Below, one piece after another: positions 49,978 to 59,866 of a stretch of 64,000 nucleotides of DNA. The first letter of the stretch is position 1. Every line of letters starts with the position of its first letter. Source of the stretch: Bifidobacterium pseudolongum subsp. globosum (GTDB taxonomy: Bacteria; Actinomycetota; Actinomycetes; Actinomycetales; Bifidobacteriaceae); assembly GCF_000741295.1 (NCBI RefSeq), contig NZ_JGZG01000005.1:1-64000 (forward strand), written 5' to 3'. The translations under genes were made by a program, and so were the position numbers. A model generated the notes under the pieces. It saw only the letters and a program-made list of their open reading frames with translations. It was not told the origin of the DNA and searched no databases.

Positions 49978-51783
49978 ATGACTACTGCACTTCGAATGTC
50001 CACGTTGTTCCTGCGTACGCTGCGCGAAGACCCCGCAGACGCAGATGTCGATTCCGCAAAACTGCTCCAGCGCGCCGGCTATATCCGCAAGGCCGCGCCC
50101 GGCATCTGGACGTGGCTGCCGCTCGGCCTGTCCGTGCTCAACAAGATCGAGGAGATCATCCGCGAGGAGATCAACGGCATCGGCGCGCAGGAGGTGCATT
50201 TCCCCGCGCTGCTGCCGCGCGAGCCGTATGAGGCGACCCACCGTTGGGAGGAGTACGGCGACAACATCTTCCGTTTGAAGGACCGCCACGAGTCCGACTA
50301 TCTGCTCGCCCCCACGCACGAGGAGATGTTCACACTGCTCGTGAAAGACATGTACTCGTCGTACAAGGACCTGCCCGTCACGCTGTACCAGATCCAGACG
50401 AAGTACCGCGACGAGTTCCGTCCGCGCGCCGGACTCATCCGCGGCCGCGAGTTCATCATGAAGGACGCCTATTCGTTCACCGTGGACGAAGAGGGCATGC
50501 GTCAGGCGTACATGGACGAGCGCGGCGCGTACGAGCGCATCTTCCAGCGCCTCGACCTGAAGTATGTGCCAGTGTTCGCCATGAGCGGCCCGATGGGCGG
50601 CTCGGCGTCCGAGGAGTTCCTCGCCCCGATGCCGATCGGCGAAGACACGTTCGCACTTGCGCCGAGCGGCAAGGCGTGGAATGTGGAGGCGCTGCACACG
50701 CCCGAAGTGGAGGAGATCGATGCGTCCGCGACGCCCGCCGCGACGAAGCGCGCCACGCCGAACGCGCGCACGATCGACGAGATGGTGGCGTTCGCGAACG
50801 CCGAATACCCGCGCGAGGACGGCCGTGACTGGGCCGCTGCGGACATTCTGAAGAACGTCGTCGTGGCGGTGAAGCACGCCGAGGACGACGAGCATGACGA
50901 GCCGTGGCGTGAACTGGTCGTTGTGGGCATTCCGGGTGACCGCACGATCGACATGAAGCGGCTTGAGGCGCAGTTCGCCCCGGCCGAACTCGAGGAGGCG
51001 ACCGAAGAGGACCTCAAGGCGCACCCCGAACTCGTGCAGGGCTACATCGGACCGATGGCGTTCGGCCCGCAGAACGACGGCGACGATGCGCTGCGCTACT
51101 TCATCGACGCGCATGTGGCCCGTGGTTCGGCATGGTTCACCGGCGCCGACGAAGTGGACGTGGACTACTACGACCTGGTGTACGGCCGTGATTTCGAAGC
51201 CGACGGCGTGGTGGAGGCCGTCGAGGTGCGCGATGGCGACATGAGCCCGGACGGTTCGGGGCCACTCAGCTTCGAACGCGGTGTGGAGATCGGGCAGGTG
51301 TTCCAGCTCGGCCTCAAGTATTCCGAGGCGCTCGGCCTCAAGGTGCTCGACCAGAACGGCAAGACGGTGCCGGTGTGGATGGGCTGCTACGGCATCGGCG
51401 TGAGCCGTGTGCTCGCGTGCATCGCGGAGACGCACCACGACGACCGTGGCCTGGCATGGCCGGCGAACATCGCACCCGCCCAGGTGCACATCGTGGCCAC
51501 CGGCAAGGACGAGCAGGCGTTCGAAGCCGCCGAAACACTCGTGGCCGAACTCGAGGGCCGCGGCATCGAGGTCATCTTCGACGACCGCAAGAAGGTCTCG
51601 CCGGGCGTCAAGTTCAAGGACGCCGAGCTCATCGGCGTGCCGATCATCGCCGTCGCGGGCCGCGACACCGTCAACAACGGCACGATCGAAGTGCGTGACC
51701 GCAACGGCGAGAACAACCAGGCGGTGCCAGCGGAATCCGCCGCGCAGGTGATTGCCGACCGCCTTGAGGCCATGCTCAAGTAA
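49978..51783 (+). CDS. proS: prolyl-tRNA synthetase, bacterial type with editing domain
   Basis: A 601-residue class II synthetase. Motif 1 is [20 protein letters not shown], motif 2 [29 protein letters not shown], and motif 3 [16 protein letters not shown]. The insertion between motifs 2 and 3 (about 230-400) is the YbaK-type editing domain that hydrolyses Ala-tRNA(Pro). The C-terminal anticodon-binding domain ends in ADRLEAMLK. The length is near the bacterial norm. The start has a -10 element 8 bp ahead and no ribosome site. A strong hairpin follows. Confidence 0.97.
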   Translation: MTTALRMSTLFLRTLREDPADADVDSAKLLQRAGYIRKAAPGIWTWLPLGLSVLNKIEEIIREEINGIGAQEVHFPALLPREPYEATHRWEEYGDNIFRLKDRHESDYLLAPTHEEMFTLLVKDMYSSYKDLPVTLYQIQTKYRDEFRPRAGLIRGREFIMKDAYSFTVDEEGMRQAYMDERGAYERIFQRLDLKYVPVFAMSGPMGGSASEEFLAPMPIGEDTFALAPSGKAWNVEALHTPEVEEIDASATPAATKRATPNARTIDEMVAFANAEYPREDGRDWAAADILKNVVVAVKHAEDDEHDEPWRELVVVGIPGDRTIDMKRLEAQFAPAELEEATEEDLKAHPELVQGYIGPMAFGPQNDGDDALRYFIDAHVARGSAWFTGADEVDVDYYDLVYGRDFEADGVVEAVEVRDGDMSPDGSGPLSFERGVEIGQVFQLGLKYSEALGLKVLDQNGKTVPVWMGCYGIGVSRVLACIAETHHDDRGLAWPANIAPAQVHIVATGKDEQAFEAAETLVAELEGRGIEVIFDDRKKVSPGVKFKDAELIGVPIIAVAGRDTVNNGTIEVRDRNGENNQAVPAESAAQVIADRLEAMLK

Positions 51784-51820
51784 CCGGGTCATAGCTAGGG
51801 CAGCCAGCCAACATATTGTG

Positions 51821-51865
51821 GGCGGGGTGTGGATGGAGCTGACTCCATCCACACCCCGCCTTTGT
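51821..51865 (+). terminator. 18-bp hairpin with T-tail after proS
   Basis: Arms at 51821-51838 and 51843-51860 pair perfectly around CTGA, followed by TTTGT. This is one of the few hairpins here with a T-tail. Confidence 0.8.
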
Positions 51866-51978
51866 CATGGGGCGTCCGACCACAGGGGATCGTTTGATTT
51901 GCCTCGGGCCTGGGCGCTGGGCGACAGTGGATGCAGGCACCATGCACGGACGCATGGTTCTGCACGAAAGGATCCATC

Positions 51979-52578
51979 ATGGCACTGCAACAGGCTCTCG
52001 TCACCATCACCGGCAATGTGGGCAACGACCCCACGCTCTATGGCAAAGACCCCGCCAAACCGGCGTGCGTCTTCAGAATGGGGTGCACGCGCCGGTATCT
52101 CGACAAAACCGGCACATGGCAACAGCTGCCCACCACATGGATTGCCGTCAAAGCGTTCCGTTCGCTCGCGCTCAACATCATGGGCTCCATCCGCAAAGGC
52201 AATCCGGTGATTGTCTGTGGTGTGCTCGGCACCGAGGAATGGGCGGGCGAGGACGGCGAGATGCATTCGCGGCTCGTCCTCGAAGCGAGCAATGTGGGGC
52301 ACGACCTCAATTACGTCACCACGATCTGCCGCAGGATGGCGAAGGAGTCCACAGGTGAGGGCAACGACGAACGCGTGCAGGCGCCCGCGGCGCAGACCAC
52401 GCCGCCGACGCCCGCAGATACAGAAGCGGCCGCACCGGTCGAATTGGTCGGTGCGGCCGCCATACCGCCAAGCCAGGGTGGGGGCGCCCCGGAAACCGCA
52501 CCGCCTGCGCAATCCACGGCAGGAGGTGCGTCGGCCCAGCAACAGGTGGAATTCACCGATGAGAAGCCGCAGTTCTAG
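51979..52578 (+). CDS. single-stranded DNA-binding protein, second copy type
   Basis: A 199-residue SSB-like protein. The OB fold covers about residues 1-110: ALVTITGNVGNDPTLYG, TTWIAVKAFRSLALNI and KGNPVIVCGVLGTEEW. The rest is a low-complexity Pro/Ala/Gln/Thr linker. The C-terminal tip is FTDEKPQF, which keeps the terminal Phe and an acidic residue but not the DDDIPF-type tip that recruits partners in standard SSB. The main ssb normally lies between rpsF and rpsR, so this is probably an accessory paralogue. The ATG follows GAAAGGA; the 3' end converges with pepO, 15 bp away. Confidence 0.85.
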   Translation: MALQQALVTITGNVGNDPTLYGKDPAKPACVFRMGCTRRYLDKTGTWQQLPTTWIAVKAFRSLALNIMGSIRKGNPVIVCGVLGTEEWAGEDGEMHSRLVLEASNVGHDLNYVTTICRRMAKESTGEGNDERVQAPAAQTTPPTPADTEAAAPVELVGAAAIPPSQGGGAPETAPPAQSTAGGASAQQQVEFTDEKPQF

Positions 52579-52593
52579 GGCGTTCAGGCTGGA

Positions 52594-54693
52594 TTACCAG
52601 ATGTGTACGCGTTCTTCGGGCTTGAGCCACATGCGGTCTTCGGGCGTCACGCCGAAGGCCTTGTAGAACAGGTCCACATTGCGCGCGATGCCGTTGGTGC
52701 GGTTCTCGGCCGGGGAGTGCGGGTCGATCTGCAGGTACTGTTCCGCCAGTTCGTCGCGGTTCTTGGTGCGCCAGATGGCCGCATAGCCCAGGAAGAAGCG
52801 CTGCAGACCGGTGAAGCCGTCGAGCACCGGGGCCTCGTCGAGCGCGGCCTCGATGCCGGCGGGCGATCCGTCGATCGGGCGTCCGGCCGCTTCGTCCAAC
52901 GCGAAGGCGTAGGCCTTGAGCGCGATGTTGACGCCGCTCAGATCGCCGATGTTCTCACCGATCGTCAGCGCGCCGTTCACATGCGGAGCTTGCTCGGGGG
53001 AGTCCGAATACTTTTCCTGCAGCTGCACCGGCACGAACTGGTCGTACTGTTCGATGAGCGTCTTCGTGAGCTCCTGGAACCGCTGCTTGTCTTCGGCGGT
53101 CCACCAGTCCTCGAGCTTGCCTTCGCCGTTGAACTGCGCGCCTTGGTCGTCGAAGCCATGGCCGATCTCGTGGCCGATCACCGAGCCGATGCCGCCGTAG
53201 TTGACAGCGTCCTCAGCCTCAGGGTTGAAGAACGGCGGCTGCAGGATCGCTGCGGGGAACACGATGATGTTGAGCGTCGGCTCGTAATACGCGTTCACTG
53301 TTTGCGGGTTCATGAGCCACTCGTCCTTGTCCACCGGCTTGCCGCACTTGGCCATCTGGTAGCCGAACTCGTATGCGGCGGCGGCGCGCATGTTCTCGAC
53401 GAGACCGGAGTCGGCATGCACGTCGAGCGCCGTGTAGTCGCGCCAGTGGTTCGTGTAGCCGATCTTCGCCTCGAAGTGGTCGAGCTTATCGAGCGCCTTG
53501 CGCTTCGTCTCGTCGCCGAGCCAGTCGCTGTTGAGGATTGAGACGTGGTAGGCCTCGATCAGATTGTGCACGAGCTCTTCCATGCGCGTCTTCGACGATT
53601 CGGGGAAGTGCTTGCGCACGTAGATGCGGCCCACGTCCTCACCGCAGATGCCGTTGACGAGCGAGACGCCGCGCTTCCAACGCACGCGCTGCTCCTTGGT
53701 GCCCGAAAGCGTCTTGCCGTAGAACTCGAAATTCGCGGAATCGAAGTCGCGGCTCAGCATGCTCGCGCGGCCCACGATCGTGTGCACACGCGCCCACAGC
53801 TTCAGGTCGTCGAGCTGGGCGTCGCGCCAGAACTCGTTGAGACCGGTGAAGAACGACGGCTCCATCACATTCACATGCGCGAGCGCGCCGAGCACATCCA
53901 CCGCATAGGTGCCGGCCGTGGCGGACGCGTCGTAGGCGTGCTGCACGGCCTGCGCCCACGCCTCGATGCCGAAGTCGGCGAGCATCGCCTTGAGCTCGGC
54001 GAATTCGGTGGGGTTGTTCGTCTTCTGCGAGTCGCGCGTAGACACGTTGTCCCAGTGGTGCGCGGCGATTGCCGTTTCCACGTCGAGCAGCCGCTGGGCC
54101 TGCTCGCGCGCCTCGTCGTCGGCGTGCGCGTAGCCGGCATTGGTGAGCTGGCGCGCCACCATGCGCACATAGGCGTCACGGATCGGCGCGTAATGGTCCT
54201 CGCGGTAATACGCCTCGTCGGGCAGACCGAGTCCGCCCTGGCTCATGTGCATGATGTTCACGTCGGGGTTGTTGAAGTCGCCGAAGACGTCGAACCCGAA
54301 CAGGTCGGGGCCACCGTACGGGCTCATCGCGCCGAGCGCCTCGGTCAGCTCCTCTTTTGATTTGGCGGCGTCGATCGCGTTCAGATCGTCTCGGATCGGC
54401 TCCACGCCGGCCTTTTCCACAGCATCGGTATCGAGGAACGAAGCATACAGCGCCTTCGATTTGGCGGCTTCGTCGCCGCTGGCTTCGAGGATGTCGCGGA
54501 TTTGCTGCTCGGCGTTTTCGGCGAGGCGGTCGAACGAGCCGAAGCGCGAACGGTCGTCGGGCAGGATGTAGGTGTCGATCCACGGGCCGTTCACGTAGCG
54601 GAACAGGTCGTCTGCCGGCCTGATCACCGAAGAGAAGGAAGAGGGGTCAATGCCCGAAGAGAGCAGGGCATGCTCAGTGGTTGTGCTAATCAT
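52594..54693 (-). CDS. pepO: M13-family zinc endopeptidase PepO
   Basis: A 699-residue neprilysin-type metallopeptidase that cleaves oligopeptides. The zinc ligands are HEIGH (about 508-512), with the third Glu in ENIGDLSGVNIAL; NAYYEPTLNIIVFPA is the substrate-binding block and the protein ends in VHIW, as the family does. It has no signal peptide, so it is cytoplasmic, matching lactic-acid-bacterial and bifidobacterial PepO. The start ATG at 54693 follows GGAG. It stands alone, with the DUF308 gene divergent. The peptides are probably those imported by Opp systems. Confidence 0.95.
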   Translation of the reverse strand: MISTTTEHALLSSGIDPSSFSSVIRPADDLFRYVNGPWIDTYILPDDRSRFGSFDRLAENAEQQIRDILEASGDEAAKSKALYASFLDTDAVEKAGVEPIRDDLNAIDAAKSKEELTEALGAMSPYGGPDLFGFDVFGDFNNPDVNIMHMSQGGLGLPDEAYYREDHYAPIRDAYVRMVARQLTNAGYAHADDEAREQAQRLLDVETAIAAHHWDNVSTRDSQKTNNPTEFAELKAMLADFGIEAWAQAVQHAYDASATAGTYAVDVLGALAHVNVMEPSFFTGLNEFWRDAQLDDLKLWARVHTIVGRASMLSRDFDSANFEFYGKTLSGTKEQRVRWKRGVSLVNGICGEDVGRIYVRKHFPESSKTRMEELVHNLIEAYHVSILNSDWLGDETKRKALDKLDHFEAKIGYTNHWRDYTALDVHADSGLVENMRAAAAYEFGYQMAKCGKPVDKDEWLMNPQTVNAYYEPTLNIIVFPAAILQPPFFNPEAEDAVNYGGIGSVIGHEIGHGFDDQGAQFNGEGKLEDWWTAEDKQRFQELTKTLIEQYDQFVPVQLQEKYSDSPEQAPHVNGALTIGENIGDLSGVNIALKAYAFALDEAAGRPIDGSPAGIEAALDEAPVLDGFTGLQRFFLGYAAIWRTKNRDELAEQYLQIDPHSPAENRTNGIARNVDLFYKAFGVTPEDRMWLKPEERVHIW

Positions 54694-54989
54694 GGCTCCA
54701 CACTATAGAGCTTTCCTGACATACCGCCGTTATGCCCAAGGCATGTGCGGTCATGGCAAAACCGGCTCCGCAAGGGGCGGGAGGGCACAGCTCCGCGGAA
54801 TTGTCAAAGAGGATACGCTGACCGTAAAAAATGCAGGAAAGGGGCAGTCTGTCCCAAAAATAAGCGAGACTGGAAGAAGGTTCGACTGGTCGCTGAAACA
54901 TGCGGACAGCCGGGAATCCTCACCACGCGTGCATCCCAGTTGCGGCTGGCGTTGTGCGCACAACAGAAAAGGAAGGAAGGGAACATATC

Positions 54990-55613
54990 ATGTCCGCTCC
55001 ATACCAAGACCCAAACAACAGCTTGTGGGACAGCCCGTTCAAGCTTGTCCAGGAGGCGCTGCCCACCGGTGCCAAGAACGCCGTGCGCATCGCCTACGCC
55101 ATCATCGGCATCGCAGCGCTCGCGCTGGGCATCTGCCTGCTGGTGTGGCCGGGCGCCACACTCAAGGTGGCCTGCATTGTGCTCGGCATCTACTTCCTGG
55201 TCTCCGGCATCGTGCGTATCGTGAGCTCGATCGTTGAGGTCGGCCTGCCGGGCGGCTGGCGTGTGCTCGGCATCCTCATCGGCATCATCCTCGTGGTGGG
55301 CGGCGTCGTCGTGCTCAAGAACGTCACCATCTCCACGGCCATGCTCGCGGTCATGTTCACCCTTATCGTCGGCATCGGCTGGGTCATGGAAGGTGTGATG
55401 TCGCTCGTGGAATCCTGGCAGGTCCAGGGCTCCGGCTGGGCAATCGCCTATGGCATCATCTCGATCCTCGCCGGCTTTGTGCTGCTGTGCATGCCGATCG
55501 CATCCACCGTGTGGCTCATCATCTTCGGTGGCTGCGCCATGATCGTCATGGGCATCTTCGCGATCATCCGCGCATTCACCTTCGGCAAGGCCCCGAAGGC
55601 CCGCGCCAACTGA
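54990..55613 (+). CDS. DUF308/HdeD-like membrane protein
   Basis: A 207-residue integral membrane protein with six helices in three pairs (for example VRIAYAIIGIAALALGICLLVW and CIVLGIYFLVSGIVRIV), a pattern of the HdeD/DUF308 family, some members of which are linked to acid stress. The N-terminus is polar. The ATG at 54990 follows GGAAGGGAA. The 296 bp upstream to pepO hold no gene; TTGTCA near 54800 followed 17 bp later by an A-rich -10-like sequence is a weak promoter candidate. The function is unknown. Confidence 0.82.
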   Translation: MSAPYQDPNNSLWDSPFKLVQEALPTGAKNAVRIAYAIIGIAALALGICLLVWPGATLKVACIVLGIYFLVSGIVRIVSSIVEVGLPGGWRVLGILIGIILVVGGVVVLKNVTISTAMLAVMFTLIVGIGWVMEGVMSLVESWQVQGSGWAIAYGIISILAGFVLLCMPIASTVWLIIFGGCAMIVMGIFAIIRAFTFGKAPKARAN

Positions 55614-55639
55614 TTGCGGCTTGGCCCGCTTCACTTCAC

Positions 55640-55668
55640 AGGCCCGCCGGCATACCGCCGACGGGCCT
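55640..55668 (+). terminator. hairpin after the DUF308 gene
   Basis: AGGCCCG (55640-55646) pairs with CGGGCCT (55662-55668), with further inner pairing GGC/GCC, followed by TTC. Confidence 0.55.
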
Positions 55669-55774
55669 TCGCATACCCGAGGCCTGGCCAGCGGTTGTAA
55701 GGCGCGGGGGATAGGCTGAAAGCGGTTTTGCACACAGGCATACACAAGTCATACGTACAAAGGTGGCATATTCC

Positions 55775-56581
55775 ATGATCGAACTGAAGACCAACACCGA
55801 AATCGAGGAGATGAAGCCGGCAGGGCGATTCGTCGGCGGGATCCTGCACGACCTGCAGGAGTTCACCACAGTGGGCACCAACCTGCTGGAGATCGACGAA
55901 TTCGTGCACCAGCGCATCGTGGACCGCCCGGGCGCCGAATCCTGCTATGTGGATTACGCGCCGGACTTCGGCACCGGTCCCTTCGCGCACTACATCTGCA
56001 CGTCGGTGAACGACGCCGTGCTGCATGGCGTGCCGTACGACTACAACCTCAAAGACGGCGATCTGGTGAGCCTCGACCTCGCGATCAACGTGGACGGCTG
56101 GGTCGCCGACTCCGCCGTGAGCTTCGTCGTCGGCAAAGACAAGGACCCCGAGGACCTGCGCCTGATCAAGAGCACCCAGGAGGCGCTCGCTGCCGGCATC
56201 GCCGCAGCACAACCCGGCAACCGCCTCGGTGACATCTCGCATGCCATCGGCGACGTGGCGCGCGCCTATGGGTACCCGATCAACCTTGAATTCGGCGGCC
56301 ACGGCGTGGGCCGCATCATGCACGGCGACCCACACGTGCCGAACGACGGCCGCGCGCACCACGGCTACAAGCTGCGCCCGGGCCTCGTGATCGCCATCGA
56401 ACCGTGGTTCCTCAAGACGACCGACGAGATCTACCAGGACCCGAAGGACGGCTGGACGCTGCGCAGCGAGGACGGCTCCCGCGGCGCCCACAGCGAGCAT
56501 ACGATCGCGATCACCGAAAGCGGTCCGATTGTGCTCACGCAACGCGAAGGCGATCCGATCTCGGCTGAGTTCCGGGGCTGA
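55775..56581 (+). CDS. map: methionine aminopeptidase type I
   Basis: Removes the initiator Met from nascent proteins. The 268-residue protein has the pita-bread fold and the five metal ligands in DGDLVSLDLAINVDGWVADSA (two Asp), GGHGVGRIMHGDP (His), AIEPWF (Glu) and SEHTIAITESG (Glu). The stretch HAIGDVARAYGYPINLEFGGHG fits actinobacterial MAPs. The start at 55775 is preferred because AAAGG lies at the right distance; a GTG at 55763 is in frame. It is a single gene, ending in a perfect hairpin. A second map gene beside adk is usual in actinobacteria but lies outside the window. Confidence 0.94.
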   Translation: MIELKTNTEIEEMKPAGRFVGGILHDLQEFTTVGTNLLEIDEFVHQRIVDRPGAESCYVDYAPDFGTGPFAHYICTSVNDAVLHGVPYDYNLKDGDLVSLDLAINVDGWVADSAVSFVVGKDKDPEDLRLIKSTQEALAAGIAAAQPGNRLGDISHAIGDVARAYGYPINLEFGGHGVGRIMHGDPHVPNDGRAHHGYKLRPGLVIAIEPWFLKTTDEIYQDPKDGWTLRSEDGSRGAHSEHTIAITESGPIVLTQREGDPISAEFRG

Positions 56582-56592
56582 TCCCATCCAAA

Positions 56593-56634
56593 CCATGCGG
56601 CCGGTCCGCACATCCGTGCGGACCGGCCGCATGG
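56593..56634 (+). terminator. 19-bp perfect hairpin after map
   Basis: Arms at 56593-56611 and 56616-56634 pair perfectly around ATCC, 11 bp after the stop. No T-tract. Confidence 0.7.
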
Positions 56635-56819
56635 TCGTGGCGCCCATATTCCCGCGATGGCGGAGGGCTGGTGCTGCACGCGCTTTTGAGACGCGGGAGC
56701 GCCTCGAAACGCGAATACCCTATAGTGGTCGGCAATGTCCGGAGCCGGACGGCGTGCGGACCATACCCGGTCCCACCGAGGGACCGGTCTGAAGGAATCA
56801 CCAACATACAGGAGGCGGC

Positions 56820-58118
56820 ATGGGCGTAGCGCAGTTGCATGTGGAATCCAATCAGTTCGAATTGCCGGTCGTGCAGGCGAGCGCGGGGCCTGACGGCATC
56901 GTCATGTCGTCGCTGCGCAACGACAATTGGGTGTCGCTCGATCCAGGATTCCTGACGACCGCGCAGTGCGAGTCGAAGATCACCTACATCGACGGCGAGC
57001 ATTCGATCCTGCGGTACCGCGGCTATCCGATCGAACAGCTGTGCGAACGTTCCGACTTCCTTGAGGTCTCGTGGCTGCTGCGCAACGGCGAACTGCCCAC
57101 GGCCGCGCAGTACGAGAGGTTCGTCGACGACATCAACCACCATACGATGGTCGGTGAGGATTTCCGCACCTTCATGGGGTCGTTCCCGCGCGAAGCACAG
57201 CCGATGAGCGTCATGGCGTCCGCGATCAATGCGCTCGCCACCTTCAACCCCGACACGACCGACATCACCGATCCGGACCAGCTGGACGAGGCGGCCACGA
57301 TCATCATGGCGAAGGCGCGCACGGTCGTCAGCTACATCCTGCGCCGCCGGCGCGACGAGCCGATGCTTTACCCGGATTACGCGCGCGGCTATGTCGATGA
57401 TTTCATCCGCATGTGCTTCGCCGTGCCGTACGAGCAGTTCGAATCCGACCCGCTGTACGTGCACGCGCTCGGCCGTCTGCTCATCATCCACGCCGACCAT
57501 GAGCAGAACTGTTCTACCTCTGTCGTGCGTATCGCCGGCTCCGCGCACGCGAACCTGTATTCTGCCGTGGCCGCCGGCATCAACGCGCTGTCCGGGCCGC
57601 TGCACGGCGGTGCGAACGAAGCGGCCCTGCGCCAGCTCATGGCGATCCGTGATTCCGGCATGAATGTGCGCGAATTCGTCGACCGCGCGAAGCTCAACGG
57701 CGACCGCATCTCCGGGCTGGGGCACCGTGTCTACAAGTCCTATGATCCGCGCGCGGCAATCGCGAAGCATTATCTGGGCAAGATCATGGAGCAGACGGAC
57801 ACGCTCAAACTGCTGCCGGGGGACGAGGAGCTGTTCGATGTGGCGCTGGAGCTTGAGGACATCGCGCTGCACGACGACTATTTCATCTCGCGTCACCTGT
57901 ACCCGAACGTTGACTTCTACACCGGCCTGATCTACCGCGCGATTGGTTTCGGCCCTTCGATGTTCACGCCACTGTTCGCCTTGGGGCGCATCCCCGGCTG
58001 GATCGCCCAGTACCGCGAGATGCTCGCCGACCCGATGACGAAGATCGGCCGCCCGCGCCAGGTGTACACGGGCGAGGTACTGCGGGATTATGTGCCAATG
58101 GACGAGCGTGAATCGTAG
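56820..58118 (+). CDS. gltA: citrate synthase
   Basis: Condenses oxaloacetate and acetyl-CoA to citrate. Bifidobacteria have an incomplete TCA cycle, and this enzyme feeds 2-oxoglutarate and glutamate synthesis. The 432-residue length fits the hexameric type. Catalytic stretches are HADHEQNCSTS (His), LSGPLHGGANEAAL (His), GLGHRVYKSYDPRA and the Asp near FYTGLIYRAIGF. The N-terminal YIDGEHSILRYRGYPIEQL is standard. AGGAGG precedes the ATG. A TATAGT -10 at 56721-56726 lies 94 bp ahead without a well-spaced -35. The gene converges with rlmH, 9 bp away. Confidence 0.95.
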   Translation: MGVAQLHVESNQFELPVVQASAGPDGIVMSSLRNDNWVSLDPGFLTTAQCESKITYIDGEHSILRYRGYPIEQLCERSDFLEVSWLLRNGELPTAAQYERFVDDINHHTMVGEDFRTFMGSFPREAQPMSVMASAINALATFNPDTTDITDPDQLDEAATIIMAKARTVVSYILRRRRDEPMLYPDYARGYVDDFIRMCFAVPYEQFESDPLYVHALGRLLIIHADHEQNCSTSVVRIAGSAHANLYSAVAAGINALSGPLHGGANEAALRQLMAIRDSGMNVREFVDRAKLNGDRISGLGHRVYKSYDPRAAIAKHYLGKIMEQTDTLKLLPGDEELFDVALELEDIALHDDYFISRHLYPNVDFYTGLIYRAIGFGPSMFTPLFALGRIPGWIAQYREMLADPMTKIGRPRQVYTGEVLRDYVPMDERES

Positions 58119-58127
58119 CGCTCCTGT

Positions 58128-58607
58128 TTATTTATGGTATGGCTCGTGCGCGTTGATCTTGAAACCGCGGTAGACCTGCTCGAGCAGGATCACGCGCATG
58201 AGCTGGTGGGGGAACGTCATCTTCGAGAAGCTCAACAGCATGTTGGCACGTGTGAGCACGCGCGGGTCGAGGCCAAGTGAGCCGCCGATCACGAATTGCA
58301 CATGGCTCACGCCGTGCAGTCCCCATTGCGCGATGTGCGCCGCGAGCTGTTCGCTTGTCAGTTGCTTGCCTTCGATGGCGAGCGCGACCACGTAAGCGTT
58401 GTCGCGCAGGTGTTTGAGGATGCGGTCGCCTTCTTTCGCCTTGATCTGTTCGTTCACCGCGTCCGAGGCATGGTCGGGTGTCTTTTCGTCGGCCACTTCG
58501 ATGACGCTGATTTTGGTGAAGCGGGACAGCCGTTTGCTGTATTCGGCGATCGCGTCTTTGAGATAGCGTTCCTTGATCTTGCCCACGCAGACGATGTCGA
58601 TGTTCAT
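58128..58607 (-). CDS. rlmH: 23S rRNA (pseudouridine1915-N3)-methyltransferase
   Basis: A 159-residue SPOUT methyltransferase that modifies helix 69 of 23S rRNA on the assembled 70S ribosome. It begins MNIDIVCVGKIKERYLKDAI, and the knot region carries VQFVIGGSLGLDPRV and LLSFSKMTFPHQLMRV-type residues before the C-terminal EQVYRGFKINAHEPYHK, all hallmarks of RlmH. The length is normal. The start ATG at 58607 has GGGAGG upstream. A long inverted repeat separates it from dapD, which is transcribed in the same direction. Confidence 0.96.
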   Translation of the reverse strand: MNIDIVCVGKIKERYLKDAIAEYSKRLSRFTKISVIEVADEKTPDHASDAVNEQIKAKEGDRILKHLRDNAYVVALAIEGKQLTSEQLAAHIAQWGLHGVSHVQFVIGGSLGLDPRVLTRANMLLSFSKMTFPHQLMRVILLEQVYRGFKINAHEPYHK

Positions 58608-58628
58608 AGGGGCGCCTCCCACGGAAAG

Positions 58629-58710
58629 GGCACTCTGCTAAGCGAGATAGGTTTTGCATAATGGCGGAATTGCAACCTTTCGCAAAACCTATCTCGCTTA
58701 GCAGCGTGCC
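58629..58710. repeat. long inverted repeat between dapD and rlmH
   Basis: Arms at 58635-58657 and 58682-58704 pair perfectly over 23 bp; adding GGCAC/GTGCC outside one mismatch extends the stem to 29 bp with a 24-nt loop. The stem starts CTGCTAAGCGAGATAGG. It is far less GC-rich than the terminator hairpins of the window and has no T-tract. It could be a terminator of dapD or a small mobile repeat (MITE/REP-like). Confidence 0.7.
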
Positions 58711-58719
58711 TGTATCGTA

Positions 58720-59709
58720 TTAGTTCTTGTGCAACGCGTCGTTGAGTTCGATGCCGCTCTTGCGCGGGCGGGCCTGGATCGCGCCCGTGAGCGAATTGCG
58801 GATGAACAGGATGTTGTTCTTGCCGCTCAGGTCGGCGCCCTTGACCACGTCGAGGTCCACGCCGGCCGCGGCCTTCTCCCTGTCGAACACCTCGATCTTG
58901 GTGCCCGCGGTCACATAGAGGCCGGCTTCTACCACGCAGTTGTCGCCAAGGGAGATGCCGATGCCCGCGTTGGCGCCCAGCAGCGAATGCTCGCCGATCG
59001 AGTTGCGCAGCTTGCCGCCGCCCGAAAGGGTGCCCATGATCGAGGCGCCGCCACCGACGTCGGAGCCGTCTCCGACGACCACGCCTTGCGACACACGGCC
59101 TTCGATCATGCACGTGCCCAGTGTGCCGGCGTTGAAGTTCACAAAGCCGGCGTGCATCACGGTGGTGCCTTCGCTCAGGTAGGCGCCCAGACGCACGCGG
59201 TCGCCATCGCCGATGCGCACGCCGCTGGGCACCACATAGTCGAGCATGCGCGGGAACTTGTCGATCGCGAGCACGTTCACCTCGGCGCGCATGCCCGGCA
59301 TGCCGGATTCCGCGCCCGCGGCCATCACATCGAGGCGGCGCTGCGTGAAGTCCTCCACGGCGAACGGGCCGTAGTTGGTCCACACCACGTTGTTGAGCTT
59401 GGCGAAGATGCCGTCGAGGTTGAGGGTGTTGGGCTTGGCCAGGCGCATGCTCATCAGGTGCAGGCGCAGGTAGGCGTCGGCCGTGCTCTCAATCGGCTCA
59501 TCCAGATTGGATTCGGTGAACACCGGCAGGCGGCGCACCCCGCGCAGGTCCGGTCCTTCGTGCACGAGCGCGCCGAACCCGTGGTTCGGGCGGTCGGCTT
59601 CGGCGGGCGCCGCGCCCAGCTGCGCTTTCGGATACCATACATCCAGTGTGTTGCCGGCGGCGTCGATGCTCGCCAGACCCCAGCCCCACGCCTTGCGCTG
59701 TTCGGCCAT
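58720..59709 (-). CDS. dapD: tetrahydrodipicolinate N-succinyltransferase
   Basis: A 329-residue enzyme of lysine and diaminopimelate synthesis that succinylates tetrahydrodipicolinate. The left-handed beta-helix of hexapeptide repeats is visible from about residue 165 ([38 protein letters not shown]). The N-terminal [20 protein letters not shown] and the C-terminal [16 protein letters not shown] match the actinobacterial form, which is longer than E. coli DapD. AAGGAGAC precedes the ATG. It is transcribed toward rlmH. I looked for a lysine riboswitch upstream and saw none. Confidence 0.95.
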   Translation of the reverse strand: MAEQRKAWGWGLASIDAAGNTLDVWYPKAQLGAAPAEADRPNHGFGALVHEGPDLRGVRRLPVFTESNLDEPIESTADAYLRLHLMSMRLAKPNTLNLDGIFAKLNNVVWTNYGPFAVEDFTQRRLDVMAAGAESGMPGMRAEVNVLAIDKFPRMLDYVVPSGVRIGDGDRVRLGAYLSEGTTVMHAGFVNFNAGTLGTCMIEGRVSQGVVVGDGSDVGGGASIMGTLSGGGKLRNSIGEHSLLGANAGIGISLGDNCVVEAGLYVTAGTKIEVFDREKAAAGVDLDVVKGADLSGKNNILFIRNSLTGAIQARPRKSGIELNDALHKN

Positions 59710-59866
59710 AGTGTCTCCTTCATGCTTATGTGCAGTGCCGCGGCCACTCCGCGCACTTCCAAGGCCCCACGATACAACGCGGCCGGCGCAACCATACCGA
59801 GCCGTCTTACCGCCGCGAGCATAGAACCGTTGGCTCGGGTAGCGGATGCAGTATACTCAGTGAGCT

